64,000 nt of DNA, taken from contig NZ_LAKD02000102.1 in the NCBI RefSeq assembly GCF_000968685.2, positions 1-64,000 of the forward strand. Reading direction: 5' to 3'. This DNA is from Streptomyces antioxidans. GTDB lineage: Bacteria > Actinomycetota > Actinomycetes > Streptomycetales > Streptomycetaceae. The notes below the pieces were generated by a model. The model made no database searches and was not told the DNA's origin. It was given only the letters and a program-made list of their open reading frames with translations. The position numbers were made by a program, and so were the translations under genes. Below, piece after piece: positions 16,929 through 25,841 of the stretch (within the stretch, counting starts at the first letter, position 1; every line of letters starts with the position of its first letter).

Positions 16929-17786
16929 TCAGCCCAGGAACCCGCTCAGCACAGCCGTGAGCTCCGCGGGCGCATCCTCCTGCACCAGATGCCCCGCCCC
17001 CTCGATCACTCGGAACCCCGCCCCCGGAATCCGGGAGGCGAGCTCCCGCCCCCGCTCCAGCGGAATCCACGCATCGTCCGCACCCCAGCAGACCAGCACC
17101 GGCACCTGGATCTCCCCATAGCGCCCCTCGATCTCATCGGTGTAGCGCCGGTCGTTCTGCGCGATCTGCCGGTAGAACGCGGCCTGGTCCCCGGCGTCGC
17201 CGCACCATCCGTCCACGATCCGCTCCAGCACCCGCGGATGCAGCCCCGCGGCGCTCCCCGAGCGGACGTACTCCCGCACCAGCCCCCGGTGCACCTCGGG
17301 CGACAACTGCCCGAAGACCTCGTGGTGGGCGCCGATCAGGCGGTACGTGGGGGAGCCCCACGGGGACAGCGCGAGGGCGTTGACCAGGGCCAGCCGGCGA
17401 TACCCCGCACCGTGCAGCAGCTGCGCGCGCAGGGCGACACATCCGCCGAAGTCATGGGCGACCACGGCAGGTTCCGCCCCCTCCCCGGTCAGCCCCCACT
17501 CCTTCAGCAGCTCACCGAAGACCCGGCCCTGGGCGGCCAGCGAGACGTCCTGGTCGGCCCGCTTCTCCGAGGCCCCATAGCCCGGCATGTCCCAGACGAA
17601 CACCCGGTACCGGTCGGCCAGCCCGCGGGCGACGCCCCGCCATACGTACGACGAGAACGGCGTGCCGTGCAGCAGCACGACCGGCGGCGCGTCCGGCGCA
17701 CCGAACTCGGCCCAGCGGACCTCGCCGGACGAGCTGAGGTAGGTGCGGTCAAGGTTCCATTCGGTCTTCCACTCAGTGCTTGTCAT
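16929..17786 (-). CDS. Alpha/beta hydrolase (haloalkane-dehalogenase/epoxide-hydrolase-like)
   Basis: A soluble 285-residue alpha/beta hydrolase. The oxyanion-hole motif is LLHGTPFSSYVW, the nucleophile is the aspartate in VVAHDFGGCVAL, and the catalytic histidine is in GAGHLVQEDAP. An aspartate nucleophile points to ester-intermediate hydrolases (dehalogenase or epoxide hydrolase) rather than a serine esterase. Substrate unknown. ATG at 17786 (MTSTEWKTEW) is preferred; a GTG at 17804 directly abuts AAGGAG and is too close to use it, while the ATG lies 17 nt away, so neither spacing is ideal. It is convergent with the SRPBCC gene. Confidence 0.87.
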   Translation of the reverse strand: MTSTEWKTEWNLDRTYLSSSGEVRWAEFGAPDAPPVVLLHGTPFSSYVWRGVARGLADRYRVFVWDMPGYGASEKRADQDVSLAAQGRVFGELLKEWGLTGEGAEPAVVAHDFGGCVALRAQLLHGAGYRRLALVNALALSPWGSPTYRLIGAHHEVFGQLSPEVHRGLVREYVRSGSAAGLHPRVLERIVDGWCGDAGDQAAFYRQIAQNDRRYTDEIEGRYGEIQVPVLVCWGADDAWIPLERGRELASRIPGAGFRVIEGAGHLVQEDAPAELTAVLSGFLG

Positions 17787-17907
17787 GAGTAAAACCGTAG
17801 ACACTCCTTACCGCTCCTGTCGAGGGGGCTTCGCGAACCGATGAGAAGGCCACACCCCCGCGCGCCCGGTACGCGCCCCCGCAACGCCTCGTAGAATCGA
17901 GGCCACC

Positions 17908-19077
17908 ATGGTTTACCTCGACCACGCCGCCACCACCCCGATGCTCCCGGAGGCGGTGCAGGCGATGACCGCCCAGCTCGCCGTCCCGGGCAACGCCTCC
18001 TCGCTGCACGCCGCCGGCCGGCGTGCCCGCCGTACCGTCGAGGAGTCCCGCGAATCCCTGGCCGCCTCGCTGGGCGCCCGCCCGAGCGAGGTCGTCTTCA
18101 CCGCCGGGGGGACCGAGGCCGACAATCTCGCGGTCAAGGGGCTCTACTGGTCCCGCAGGGACGCCGACCCGGCCCGCGTCCGGCTGCTCGCCAGCCCCGT
18201 GGAGCACCACGCCGTGCTCGACGCGGTCGACTGGCTCGCCGAGCACGAGGGCGCGCGGGTCGAATGGCTGCCGGTCGACTCCCTCGGCCGGGTCCAGCCC
18301 GAGGCGCTGCGCGAGGCGATCGCCCGCGACCCCTCGGACGTCGCCCTGGCCACCGTGATGTGGGCCAACAACGAGATCGGCACGGTCCAGCCGGTCCGCG
18401 AACTCGCCGCCACGGCCGCCGAATTCGGCGTTCCGCTGCATGCCGACGCGGTCCAGGCGTTCGGCCAGCTCGAGGTCGACTTCGCCGCCTCGGGGCTGGC
18501 CGCGATGACCGTCAGCGGCCACAAGATAGGCGGCCCCTACGGCATCGGCGCGCTGCTGCTCGGCCGTGAGCACACCCCCGTGCCCGTGCTGCACGGCGGC
18601 GGCCAGGAGCGCCAGGTGCGCTCCGGGACGCTCGACACCCCGGCGATCGCCGCCTTCGCGGTGGCCGGTGCGCATGCCACCGGGCACCGTGAGGAGTTCG
18701 CCCGCGAGATCGGAGCCCTGCGCGACGCGCTGATCACCGCCGTGCGTACCGCCGTGCCCGACGCGGTCCTCGGCGGCGACCCCGACCCGGCGGGGCGGCT
18801 CCCCGCCAATGCCCACTTCTCCTTTCCCGGCTGCGAGGGCGATTCGCTGCTTCTGCTGCTGGACGCGCAGGGCATCGAATGCTCGACGGGCTCGGCCTGC
18901 ACGGCCGGTGTCGCCCAGCCCAGCCATGTGGTCCTGGCCACCGGCAGCGACCCCGGACTGGCCCGGGGCACCCTGCGCTTCTCGTTCGGCCACACCTCGA
19001 CGAAGGCCGATGTGGAGGCCGTCGCGGAGGCGATCGGCCCGGCGGTGGAACGGGCGCGCGGGGCGGGGCTCAGCTGA
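17908..19077 (+). CDS. Cysteine desulfurase (IscS/NifS family)
   Basis: This PLP enzyme takes sulfur from cysteine as a persulfide and hands it to acceptors such as MnmA. The 389-residue protein starts MVYLDHAATTPML. The PLP lysine is K206 in VSGHKIGGPYG, and the catalytic cysteine is C331 in ECSTGSACTAG. It is a stand-alone IscS-type copy without iscU or suf neighbours. With mnmA 3.5 kb downstream on the same strand, its likely job is tRNA thiolation, and possibly other thio-modifications. Confidence 0.93.
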   Translation: MVYLDHAATTPMLPEAVQAMTAQLAVPGNASSLHAAGRRARRTVEESRESLAASLGARPSEVVFTAGGTEADNLAVKGLYWSRRDADPARVRLLASPVEHHAVLDAVDWLAEHEGARVEWLPVDSLGRVQPEALREAIARDPSDVALATVMWANNEIGTVQPVRELAATAAEFGVPLHADAVQAFGQLEVDFAASGLAAMTVSGHKIGGPYGIGALLLGREHTPVPVLHGGGQERQVRSGTLDTPAIAAFAVAGAHATGHREEFAREIGALRDALITAVRTAVPDAVLGGDPDPAGRLPANAHFSFPGCEGDSLLLLLDAQGIECSTGSACTAGVAQPSHVVLATGSDPGLARGTLRFSFGHTSTKADVEAVAEAIGPAVERARGAGLS

Positions 19078-19282
19078 CGCGCGCGTCGACGGCCCGCCCG
19101 GAGCGGTTCATCATAACCACGGATTTCGAATTATTCCGGCGGCCATTTCACATAACCTACGGAACATTAATCTCCGCTTGAAAAGACGGAGAGGCGTGGG
19201 AAAGGATCTACCCGTCAACGAGACCTGTCATGCGCGAAAAGCGCACAGGTTTTCTTCACGGGGAAAATCCAGGAGTTCATCG

Positions 19283-20710
19283 ATGTCGCAGCCTTCGCTG
19301 CCGCCGCACCACCAGACCTCGCACCAGCCCCCGCAGGACACGCGGCGGTCGCCGTCCCGGGGATCGCGTTCCAAGCCCGCCCTGAAGCTGATCGTGGGCG
19401 GGGTCCTCGCGGCCGCCCTGGTGAGCGGCTGCGGGTCCGATGACGATGGCGGTGAGAGCGGGGGCTCGGACAAGGGCGCCCAGGCGAAGACGCTGGGCAA
19501 GATCTCCATGCCGAAGGTCGGTGAGGACACCGACAGCAGGGGCACCTGGGTGACCGACTCGACCTTTGTGAAGTCCGAGGTCAACAAGCTCGTCGGCTAC
19601 TCACTCGACGGCGCCAAGTCCAAGTGGAAGCTACCGCTCGGCGGGTCGCTCTGCTGGGCCTCACCGCATATGACCAAGGACGGTCTGACCGCGATCCTGT
19701 TCCAGGACGGCGCGGGCGACGACGCCGAGTGCACCAAGGTCGGGCTGCTCGACCTGAACAAGGGCAAGCTGGTCTGGCAGAAGGAGGGGTCGGACAACGA
19801 GGGCAACGCCGGGGTGGAGTTCGACGAGGTCACCATCGGCGGTGGCACCGTGGCCGCTGGCGGCACCGAGGGCGGGGGAGCCTGGTCGCTCGACGGCAAG
19901 CCGCTGTGGAAGCCCCCGTACGTCGCGGACTGCAACGATGAAGGCTACGCGGGCGGCGATGACAAGCTCGTCGCGATCCGCGGCTGCGAAAGCGAGGAGA
20001 ACTCCAGCACCAAGCGGCTGGAGGTCCAGACCGTCGACCCCAAGACCCGCGATGTGAAGTCGTCGTACAAGCTGGACGGGAAGTTCGAGCACGCGCATGT
20101 GATTTCCACCGCGCCGCTCGTCGTGGCCGCCGACACCGGCGACTCGGACGGCGGGTCCGGCGTCACGGACATCCTGACCATCGACGACAGCGGCAAGCAG
20201 GGCAAGCTGCTCAGCACGATCGACGTCCTGGCCAAGGGGTTCCAGCCCGATTGCCCGGCCGTGAACGTGGAGGGCTGCAACGACCTCGCCCTCGACAAGG
20301 CGAGCAGCACCCTCTACCTCTCCTCCGAGGTGGACGTGGACGACGGCGGCCCGGGGGACCGGATCACCGGCCTGAATCTGAAGACCGGCAAGGAGACCGG
20401 GAAGACGAAGATGGCGGAGAGCCGGTCGCTGATCCCCGTCCAGACCGATGACGACGGCTCGCTCGTGGCCTACCAGGGCTCCACGTACAGTGACCCGGGC
20501 GGGGTCGTGCGCATCGACCCCAAGGACTTCGGGATGGAGACGCTCCAGACCCACCCGGACGACATGAAGAACGTGGAGTCCGACATGGACACCTACGGGG
20601 ACTGCACCATGATCTACACCGGCAAGAAGCTCTACATCGGCGACAACACGGCCACCAGGCCCACCGCCGACAGCAAGGCCCGTCCGCTCGCCGTCGTCTT
20701 CGGCCCCTGA
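19283..20710 (+). CDS. Lipoprotein with PQQ-like beta-propeller repeats
   Basis: The 475-residue protein has a long basic N-terminus, then a hydrophobic segment LKLIVGGVLAAALVSGC, where the lipobox LVSGC places the mature N-terminal cysteine at about residue 50. An acidic/glycine linker (GSDDDGGESGGSDKG) follows. The rest shows repeated strand pairs such as VGLLDLNKGKLVWQKEG, AWSLDGKPLWKPP and ITGLNLKTGKETGK, typical of PQQ-like propeller blades. Probably extracellular and membrane-anchored, with a binding or scaffold role; substrate unknown. ATG at 19283 has CAGGAG 7 nt upstream. The 205-nt leader is AT-rich for this genome and contains the small hairpin TCTCCG/CGGAGA. Confidence 0.82.
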   Translation: MSQPSLPPHHQTSHQPPQDTRRSPSRGSRSKPALKLIVGGVLAAALVSGCGSDDDGGESGGSDKGAQAKTLGKISMPKVGEDTDSRGTWVTDSTFVKSEVNKLVGYSLDGAKSKWKLPLGGSLCWASPHMTKDGLTAILFQDGAGDDAECTKVGLLDLNKGKLVWQKEGSDNEGNAGVEFDEVTIGGGTVAAGGTEGGGAWSLDGKPLWKPPYVADCNDEGYAGGDDKLVAIRGCESEENSSTKRLEVQTVDPKTRDVKSSYKLDGKFEHAHVISTAPLVVAADTGDSDGGSGVTDILTIDDSGKQGKLLSTIDVLAKGFQPDCPAVNVEGCNDLALDKASSTLYLSSEVDVDDGGPGDRITGLNLKTGKETGKTKMAESRSLIPVQTDDDGSLVAYQGSTYSDPGGVVRIDPKDFGMETLQTHPDDMKNVESDMDTYGDCTMIYTGKKLYIGDNTATRPTADSKARPLAVVFGP

Positions 20711-20717
20711 GCCGGGT

Positions 20718-20743
20718 CCGTTCCGGCCCCTGGGCCGGGACGG
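20718..20743. terminator. Bidirectional terminator hairpin
   Basis: CCGTTCCGGCCC (20718-20729) can pair with GGGCCGGGACGG (20732-20743) with a single G-U pair, between the convergent lipoprotein and amidase genes. With the innermost pair open the loop is 4 nt. Confidence 0.65.
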
Positions 20744-20744
20744 G

Positions 20745-21419
20745 TCACTTCGCCGTCCGTGCCACGCGCACCGCTCGCACCAGCCGTATGTACCGGTCCC
20801 AGTCCCAGTGACGGCCGGGGTCGGTGTGATCGGTGCCCGGCACCTCCACATGGCCGACGATGTGCTCGCGGTCCCGGGGGATGCCGTACCGCTCGCAGAT
20901 CGACGCGGTCAGCCGGGCCGAGGCGCGGTACATCGGGTCCGTGAAGGAGCGCGGCTCGCTCACGAACCCCTCGTGCTCGATGCCGACGCTGCGCTCGTTG
21001 TACGCGCGGTTGCCCGCGTGGAACGCCACGTCCAGCTCCCGGACCAGCTGCGCGATATGCCCGTCGCGGCGCACCACATAGTGCGCCGCGGCGCCGTGTT
21101 CGGGGTCACGGAAGACCCGCACCGCGTCGTCGTAGCCGCCCTGGACCACATGGATCACCACCCGGTCGATGACGTAGTCATCCGGGCGGTCCGCCCGCCG
21201 CCAGTTCGCGCCCGAGGCCGCGATCCACTCCGCGCCCGGCTGATCGACCACCCCCGCCTCACGGGGCTTGTCGACTCCGGGCAGCCGCCACCACATCCGG
21301 GCCAGCTCGTCCCGCGCGGCAAAGGCCGCGACGCCCGCGCCCAGACCGGCCGCCGAGCCGCCGATCAGGAGGGTGCGCCTGCTGATGCGGCGTCCACCGC
21401 CGGTCGTGGTCTCGCTCAC
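20745..21419 (-). CDS. N-acetylmuramoyl-L-alanine amidase, Tat-exported
   Basis: Cleaves the amide bond between muramic acid and the stem peptide of peptidoglycan. The 224-residue precursor has a twin-arginine signal GRRISRRTLLIGGSAAGLGA. The amidase_2 domain follows, with the zinc histidine in VIDRVVIHVVQGG, then AAAHYVVRRDGHIAQLV, NERSVGIEHEGF, and the second zinc site VGHVEVPGTDHTDPGRHWDW. GTG at 21419 is preferred because it leaves a normal-length signal n-region; an ATG at 21470 would add 17 residues. Probable roles are wall turnover or remodelling. Confidence 0.9.
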   Translation of the reverse strand: MSETTTGGGRRISRRTLLIGGSAAGLGAGVAAFAARDELARMWWRLPGVDKPREAGVVDQPGAEWIAASGANWRRADRPDDYVIDRVVIHVVQGGYDDAVRVFRDPEHGAAAHYVVRRDGHIAQLVRELDVAFHAGNRAYNERSVGIEHEGFVSEPRSFTDPMYRASARLTASICERYGIPRDREHIVGHVEVPGTDHTDPGRHWDWDRYIRLVRAVRVARTAK

Positions 21420-21663
21420 GGAACGCTCAACGCGCGGGGGAGGGCATCGGGTTCCGGCCGCCGGGATCATGGCGAGAACCGATCGCTCCGGGTGGTGGCC
21501 CGCTGGCCGTCCGGTTAGATGAACGTTGAATTGTCACGGGGGCCCGTGCCGTCCAGTACCTCTCGGCGCCTCCCCGTACTTCCCGGTACCCCTCCGTACC
21601 GTGGGACCTGTCCGCCGGAATGTGTCCACCCGCTCGATGGGGACTCGACGAGGAGCTGACGGT

Positions 21664-22575
21664 ATGCGCATCGGATTCGCCCTCCCCCAGTTCGGTCCGC
21701 TCGCCCACCACCCCGGGGACATCGCGCGGTTCGCGCGCCGGGCCGAGGAGCTCGGCGCCGACAGCCTGTGGGTCGGGGACCGGCTGCTCGCCCCGGTCGA
21801 CCCGGTCGTCGGCTACGCGGGCACCGATGTGATCCCGCCCGAATTCCGCGCCGCGCTCGACCCCTTCACCGTGCTGGCCACCGCCGCCGCGGCCACCGAG
21901 CGGGTCGAGCTCGGCACCAATGTCATCAACGCCCCCTGGTACCCGCCCGCGCTGCTCGCCCGCTCCCTCACCACCATTGATCTGCTGAGCGCGGGGCGGC
22001 TGCTGGTCGGGCTCGGCACCGGCTGGTCGCCCGAGGAGTACGAGGCCGTGGACATCCCCATGGCCGAGCGCGGCCGCCGCCTCGACGAATGCCTGGACGC
22101 CCTGGACGCCTGGTGGACCCGTAACCCGGTCGAGTACCGCGGGGACCACTGGACCGTGCCCGCCTCCCACGTCGACCTCAAACCCGTCTCGCGCCCCCGC
22201 CCGCCCGTCTACCTCGGCGCCTTCGCGCCCACGGCCGTGCGCCGGGCGGCCCGGCGCGCCGACGGCTGGCTGCCCGTCGCGGTCGTCCCCGCCGCGCCCG
22301 GAGCGCCCGACCCCGTCGCGGCCCTCGCCGAGCGGCTGCCCGGGGTGCGGGAAGCGGTCGCGCGGGAGGGCCGGGACCCGGCGGCGTTCGACGCGATCCT
22401 GCGGGTCAACCCGAGCGCCGACGCCTCCGTGGACGACATCGTGACGACCCTGGTCCGGGCCGGGCGGGAGGCGGGCGTCCAGCACGCCTTCGTCGACCTG
22501 ATGTACCTCGGCAAGGACGCGGACCAGGCCCTGGACCTCGTCCAGCGGGTGCTGGAGCGGGCGCGGGCGAGCTGA
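21664..22575 (+). CDS. Luciferase-like (LLM) F420-dependent oxidoreductase
   Basis: The 303-residue TIM-barrel protein begins MRIGFALPQFGPLAHHPGDI. It has the LLM features ADSLWVGDRLL, VELGTNVINAPWYPPALLAR and RLLVGLGTGWSPEEYEA, the family's cofactor-pocket segment, and the PVYLGAFAPTAVRRAARRADGW stretch. In actinobacteria this group mostly uses F420, less often FMN; substrate not predictable. ATG at 21664 has GAGGAG about 8 nt upstream. It lies 60 nt upstream of mnmA on the same strand and could be co-transcribed with it. Confidence 0.88.
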   Translation: MRIGFALPQFGPLAHHPGDIARFARRAEELGADSLWVGDRLLAPVDPVVGYAGTDVIPPEFRAALDPFTVLATAAAATERVELGTNVINAPWYPPALLARSLTTIDLLSAGRLLVGLGTGWSPEEYEAVDIPMAERGRRLDECLDALDAWWTRNPVEYRGDHWTVPASHVDLKPVSRPRPPVYLGAFAPTAVRRAARRADGWLPVAVVPAAPGAPDPVAALAERLPGVREAVAREGRDPAAFDAILRVNPSADASVDDIVTTLVRAGREAGVQHAFVDLMYLGKDADQALDLVQRVLERARAS

Positions 22576-22635
22576 GCGGGGTCCACGGGGTACCCAGGAC
22601 GCCGTCGCGTACGTAGCGACTATTCTGGTCGGGTT

Positions 22636-23787
22636 ATGACTGACTTCCCCGGTGCGCCCACAGGTCCCCGCGACGGCCGCCGGCTGCGCGTCCTCGCTGC
22701 CATGTCCGGCGGAGTGGACTCCGCGGTCGCCGCCGCGCGGGCGGCCGAGGCGGGCCACGATGTGACCGGCGTCCATCTCGCGCTCTCCGCCAACCCGCGG
22801 TCGTTCCGCACCGGCGCCCGCGGCTGTTGCACCATCGAGGACTCGCGGGACGCCCGGCGGGCCGCCGATGTGATCGGGATCCCCTTCTACGTGTGGGACC
22901 TCGCCGAGCGCTTCCGCGAGGACGTGGTCGAGGACTTCATCGCCGAGTACGAGGCGGGCCGCACCCCCAATCCTTGCCTGCGCTGCAACGAGAAGATCAA
23001 GTTCGCCGCGCTGCTGGACAAGGCGCTCGCCCTCGGCTTCGACGCCGTCTGCACCGGGCACTACGCCACGGTCGTGGAGCGCGCGGACGGCTCGCGCGAG
23101 CTGCACCGCGCCAGCGACATGGCCAAGGACCAGTCGTATGTCCTCGGTGTGCTCGACGAGCGCCAGCTCGCCCACGCGATGTTTCCGCTCGGCGACACCC
23201 TGACCACCAAGGACGAGATCCGCGCGGAGGCGGAGCGGCGGGGCCTGGCCGTGGCCAAGAAGCCCGACAGCCATGACATCTGCTTCATCGCCGACGGCGA
23301 CACCCAGGGCTTCCTGGCCCGGCACCTCGGTAGCTCCGAGGGCGACATCGTCGACGAGGACGGGCGCCGGCTGGGCACCCACGAGGGCGCGCACGGCTTC
23401 ACCATCGGCCAGCGCAAGGGGCTGCGCATCGGCCATCCGGCGCCCGACGGCAAGCCGCGCTACGTCCTGGACATCTCCCCGGTGAACAACACGGTCACGG
23501 TCGGTCCCGCCGAGGCCCTGGACATCGCCGCCCTGACCGCCATCAAGCCGCGCTGGTGCGGGGCCCCTCCGGTGGGCCCGGGCACGTACACCGCGCAGCT
23601 GCGCGCACATGGCGGCGAAACCGAGGTGATGGCCGAGCGGATCGGGGAAACCGAGCTGCGGGTGACCTTCGCCGAGCCGGTGCGGGGCGTGGCGCCGGGA
23701 CAGGCGATCGTGCTCTACGACGGCGCCCGGGTGGTCGGCTCCGCGACCATCGCCGCGACCGAGCGGGCCCGGGCGGTCGCCTCGTAG
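22636..23787 (+). CDS. mnmA: tRNA-specific 2-thiouridylase MnmA
   Basis: Thiolates U34 of Lys, Glu and Gln tRNAs using sulfur relayed from a cysteine desulfurase. The 383-residue protein has the PP-loop MSGGVDSA at residues 23-30. The catalytic cysteine is C114 in NPCLRCN, the second active-site cysteine is C216 in SHDICFIADG, and the family segment GFTIGQRKGL is present. ATG at 22636. Length is slightly above the E. coli enzyme because of a 15-residue N-terminal extension. The relaying sulfur donor is plausibly the product of the 17908-19077 gene. Confidence 0.96.
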   Translation: MTDFPGAPTGPRDGRRLRVLAAMSGGVDSAVAAARAAEAGHDVTGVHLALSANPRSFRTGARGCCTIEDSRDARRAADVIGIPFYVWDLAERFREDVVEDFIAEYEAGRTPNPCLRCNEKIKFAALLDKALALGFDAVCTGHYATVVERADGSRELHRASDMAKDQSYVLGVLDERQLAHAMFPLGDTLTTKDEIRAEAERRGLAVAKKPDSHDICFIADGDTQGFLARHLGSSEGDIVDEDGRRLGTHEGAHGFTIGQRKGLRIGHPAPDGKPRYVLDISPVNNTVTVGPAEALDIAALTAIKPRWCGAPPVGPGTYTAQLRAHGGETEVMAERIGETELRVTFAEPVRGVAPGQAIVLYDGARVVGSATIAATERARAVAS

Positions 23788-23982
23788 ACCTTCGGGTCTC
23801 CGGAAGAATATCCGCTTTTGGCGAGAAAGAAGCTGAAAGTCGGGATTGAGTGGTTGAACTCCGTTTGGCGCGTTCAATTTTTCTGAAATTAACGTGCGTC
23901 CGGCCATTCCAGTGGCATGCGTCACGTGAATCTGGGAATGCGCCCGGCGGACACGGGTGCCGTGGTCCGCTGTCTCAGCACC

Positions 23983-23997
23983 GGAGGTTCCGTTATT
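23983..23997 (+). promoter_or_regulatory. Shine-Dalgarno GGAGG with an apparent ATT start codon
   Basis: GGAGG at 23983-23987 is followed after 7 nt by ATT (23995-23997), in frame with the methyltransferase. No ATG, GTG or TTG in that frame lies at an acceptable distance. Upstream options are GTG near 23962 and ATG 23917, neither with a good ribosome site. The encoded start would be (M)SAQPVQKFGDNPVDVRDT. Confidence 0.55.
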
Positions 23998-25671
23998 TCT
24001 GCGCAACCTGTACAGAAATTTGGCGACAATCCAGTTGATGTCAGGGACACTGATCACTACACAGAGGAGTACGTACCCAGCTTCGTCGAAAAGTGGGACT
24101 CGCTGATCGACTGGGATCGGAGGGCGGAGAGCGAGGGCACATTCTTCATCGACCTGCTGCGGGAGCGCGGCGTCAAGAAGATCCTCGACGTGGCCACCGG
24201 AACCGGGTTCCATTCGGTCCGGCTGCTCGAGGCCGGATTCGAGACCGTGAGCGCCGACGGCAGCGCCGAGATGCTCGCCCAGGCGTTCTCCAACGGCCTC
24301 AAGCACGGTGACCACATCCTCCGCGTCGTCCAGGCCGACTGGCGCTGGCTCAACCGCGACGCGCACGGCCAGTACGACGCCATCGTCTGTCTCGGGAACT
24401 CCTTCACCCATCTGTTCTCCGAGCGCGACCGGCGCAAGGCGCTCGCGGAGTTCTACGCCATGCTCAAGCACGACGGAATCCTGGTCCTGGACCAGCGCAA
24501 CTACGACGCGATCCTCGATCGCGGCTTCAGCAGCAAGCATGTGTACTACTACTGCGGAGAAGACGTCGCCGTCGAGCCGGAGTACGTGGACGAGGGGCTG
24601 GTGCGCATGCGCTACAGCTTCCCCGACGAGTCCGTCTACCACCTCAACATGTTTCCGCTGCGCAAGGACTACACGCGCAGGCTGATGGAGGAGGTCGGCT
24701 TCCAGCGGATCGAGACCTACGGCGACTTCCAGCACACCTACCGGGAGGAGCGGCCCGACTTCTTCATCCACGTCGCGGAGAAGGAATACCGCACGACGGA
24801 TGAGCCGGCCGAGCAGGCCGGTCCGGCCACGGCGAACGGGGAGTATTCGGGAGCCGTGGGCACCGCCCGCGACTACTACAACTCCGCGGACGCCGACGCC
24901 TTCTACTGGAGCGTCTGGGGCGGCGAGGACATCCACATCGGCATCTACGACCGGCCCGACGAGCCGATCGCCGAGGCCAGCAGGCGCACCGTGGCACGGA
25001 TGGCCGGGCAGCTGGACCTGACGGAGTCCTCCGTCGTCCTCGACCTCGGGGCGGGCTTCGGCGGCTCGGCGCGCTATCTGGCCGAGACGTACGGCTGCCG
25101 CGTCATGGCGCTCAACCTCAGCGAGGTGGAGAACGAGCGGCATCGCGCGCTCAACGCCGAGCGCGGGCTGACCGATGTCATCGAGGTGATGGACGGCTCC
25201 TTCGAGTCCATCCCGCTGCCGGACAACAGCGTGGACGTCGTCTGGTCCCAGGACGCGTTCCTGCACAGCGGCAACCGCGCCCGCCCCCTGGCGGAGGCGG
25301 CCCGTGTGCTGCGCCCCGGCGGCCACCTCATCTTCACCGACCCCATGGCGGCCGACGGCTGCCCCGCCGAAACCCTCCGTCCCATCCTGGACCGGATCCA
25401 TCTGGAGACCATGGGGTCGCCCGAGTTCTACCGCCATGAACTGGCGCGGCTCGGCTTCATCGAGGTCGGCGGCGGCTTCCAGGAGCACCGCGAGCAGCTG
25501 ATCACCCACTACGCCCGGGTCCTGGAGGAAACCCGGCGCCAGGAGGCGAACGGCCTGACGGAACAGGTCAGCGCCGACTACCTCACCCATATGAAGAAGG
25601 GGCTGAGCAACTGGGTCGAGGGCGGCAGAAACCGCCATGTGACCTGGGGCATCTTCCACTTCACCCGCTGA
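23995..25671 (+). CDS. Fused glycine/sarcosine and sarcosine/dimethylglycine N-methyltransferase (betaine synthesis)
   Basis: Makes the osmoprotectant glycine betaine by three SAM-dependent methylations of glycine. The 558-residue chain has two methyltransferase domains. Residues about 15-265 are GSMT-like, with SAM motif ILDVATGTGFHSVRLLEAGF, AIVCLGNSFTHLFSERDRR and the tail PDFFIHVAEKEY. Residues about 285-558 are SDMT-like, with YYNSADADAFYWSVWGGEDI, VLDLGAGFGGSARYLAETYG, VVWSQDAFLHSGNR and NRHVTWGIFHF. The same fusion and size are known from Actinopolyspora halophila. The start is discussed separately; AUU at 23995 fits best. A 14-bp hairpin follows. It is likely induced by salt or drought, but no regulatory box was identified. 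Confidence 0.93.
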   Translation: MSAQPVQKFGDNPVDVRDTDHYTEEYVPSFVEKWDSLIDWDRRAESEGTFFIDLLRERGVKKILDVATGTGFHSVRLLEAGFETVSADGSAEMLAQAFSNGLKHGDHILRVVQADWRWLNRDAHGQYDAIVCLGNSFTHLFSERDRRKALAEFYAMLKHDGILVLDQRNYDAILDRGFSSKHVYYYCGEDVAVEPEYVDEGLVRMRYSFPDESVYHLNMFPLRKDYTRRLMEEVGFQRIETYGDFQHTYREERPDFFIHVAEKEYRTTDEPAEQAGPATANGEYSGAVGTARDYYNSADADAFYWSVWGGEDIHIGIYDRPDEPIAEASRRTVARMAGQLDLTESSVVLDLGAGFGGSARYLAETYGCRVMALNLSEVENERHRALNAERGLTDVIEVMDGSFESIPLPDNSVDVVWSQDAFLHSGNRARPLAEAARVLRPGGHLIFTDPMAADGCPAETLRPILDRIHLETMGSPEFYRHELARLGFIEVGGGFQEHREQLITHYARVLEETRRQEANGLTEQVSADYLTHMKKGLSNWVEGGRNRHVTWGIFHFTR

Positions 25672-25693
25672 TCCCCGACGCCTGACCCCGTGA

Positions 25694-25732
25694 GGTGGCC
25701 GGTGGCGGCCCCAACACCCGCCACCGGCCACC
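25694..25732 (+). terminator. 14-bp hairpin after the betaine synthesis gene
   Basis: GGTGGCCGGTGGCG (25694-25707) pairs perfectly with CGCCACCGGCCACC (25719-25732) around an 11-nt loop, 22 nt after the stop. Strong factor-independent terminator of the Streptomyces kind, without a U tract. Confidence 0.8.
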
Positions 25733-25841
25733 GGCACGCGCGGGCCATGTGGGGTGCGCGGGTTACCCGGCCGACTTGTGGCGTGCTGCGGGGGTGGTTG
25801 GGGGCTTTCTCGCGTGGTATTGGGGCGTGGAGGATCGGCGT

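Noticed and set aside
19078..19282. Possible small RNA or tRNA in the AT-rich leader
   Set aside because: Only a 6-bp hairpin is visible; there is no cloverleaf and no TψC-like segment. It is more simply a promoter region.
21427..25737. A 1,436-codon open frame on the minus strand
   Set aside because: It is antisense to the amidase upstream region, the LLM oxidoreductase, mnmA and the betaine gene, all with clear family motifs. Its translation is low-complexity Gly/Arg/Val/Asp-rich and shows no domain. Long stop-free antisense frames are expected in DNA with G/C at most third positions.
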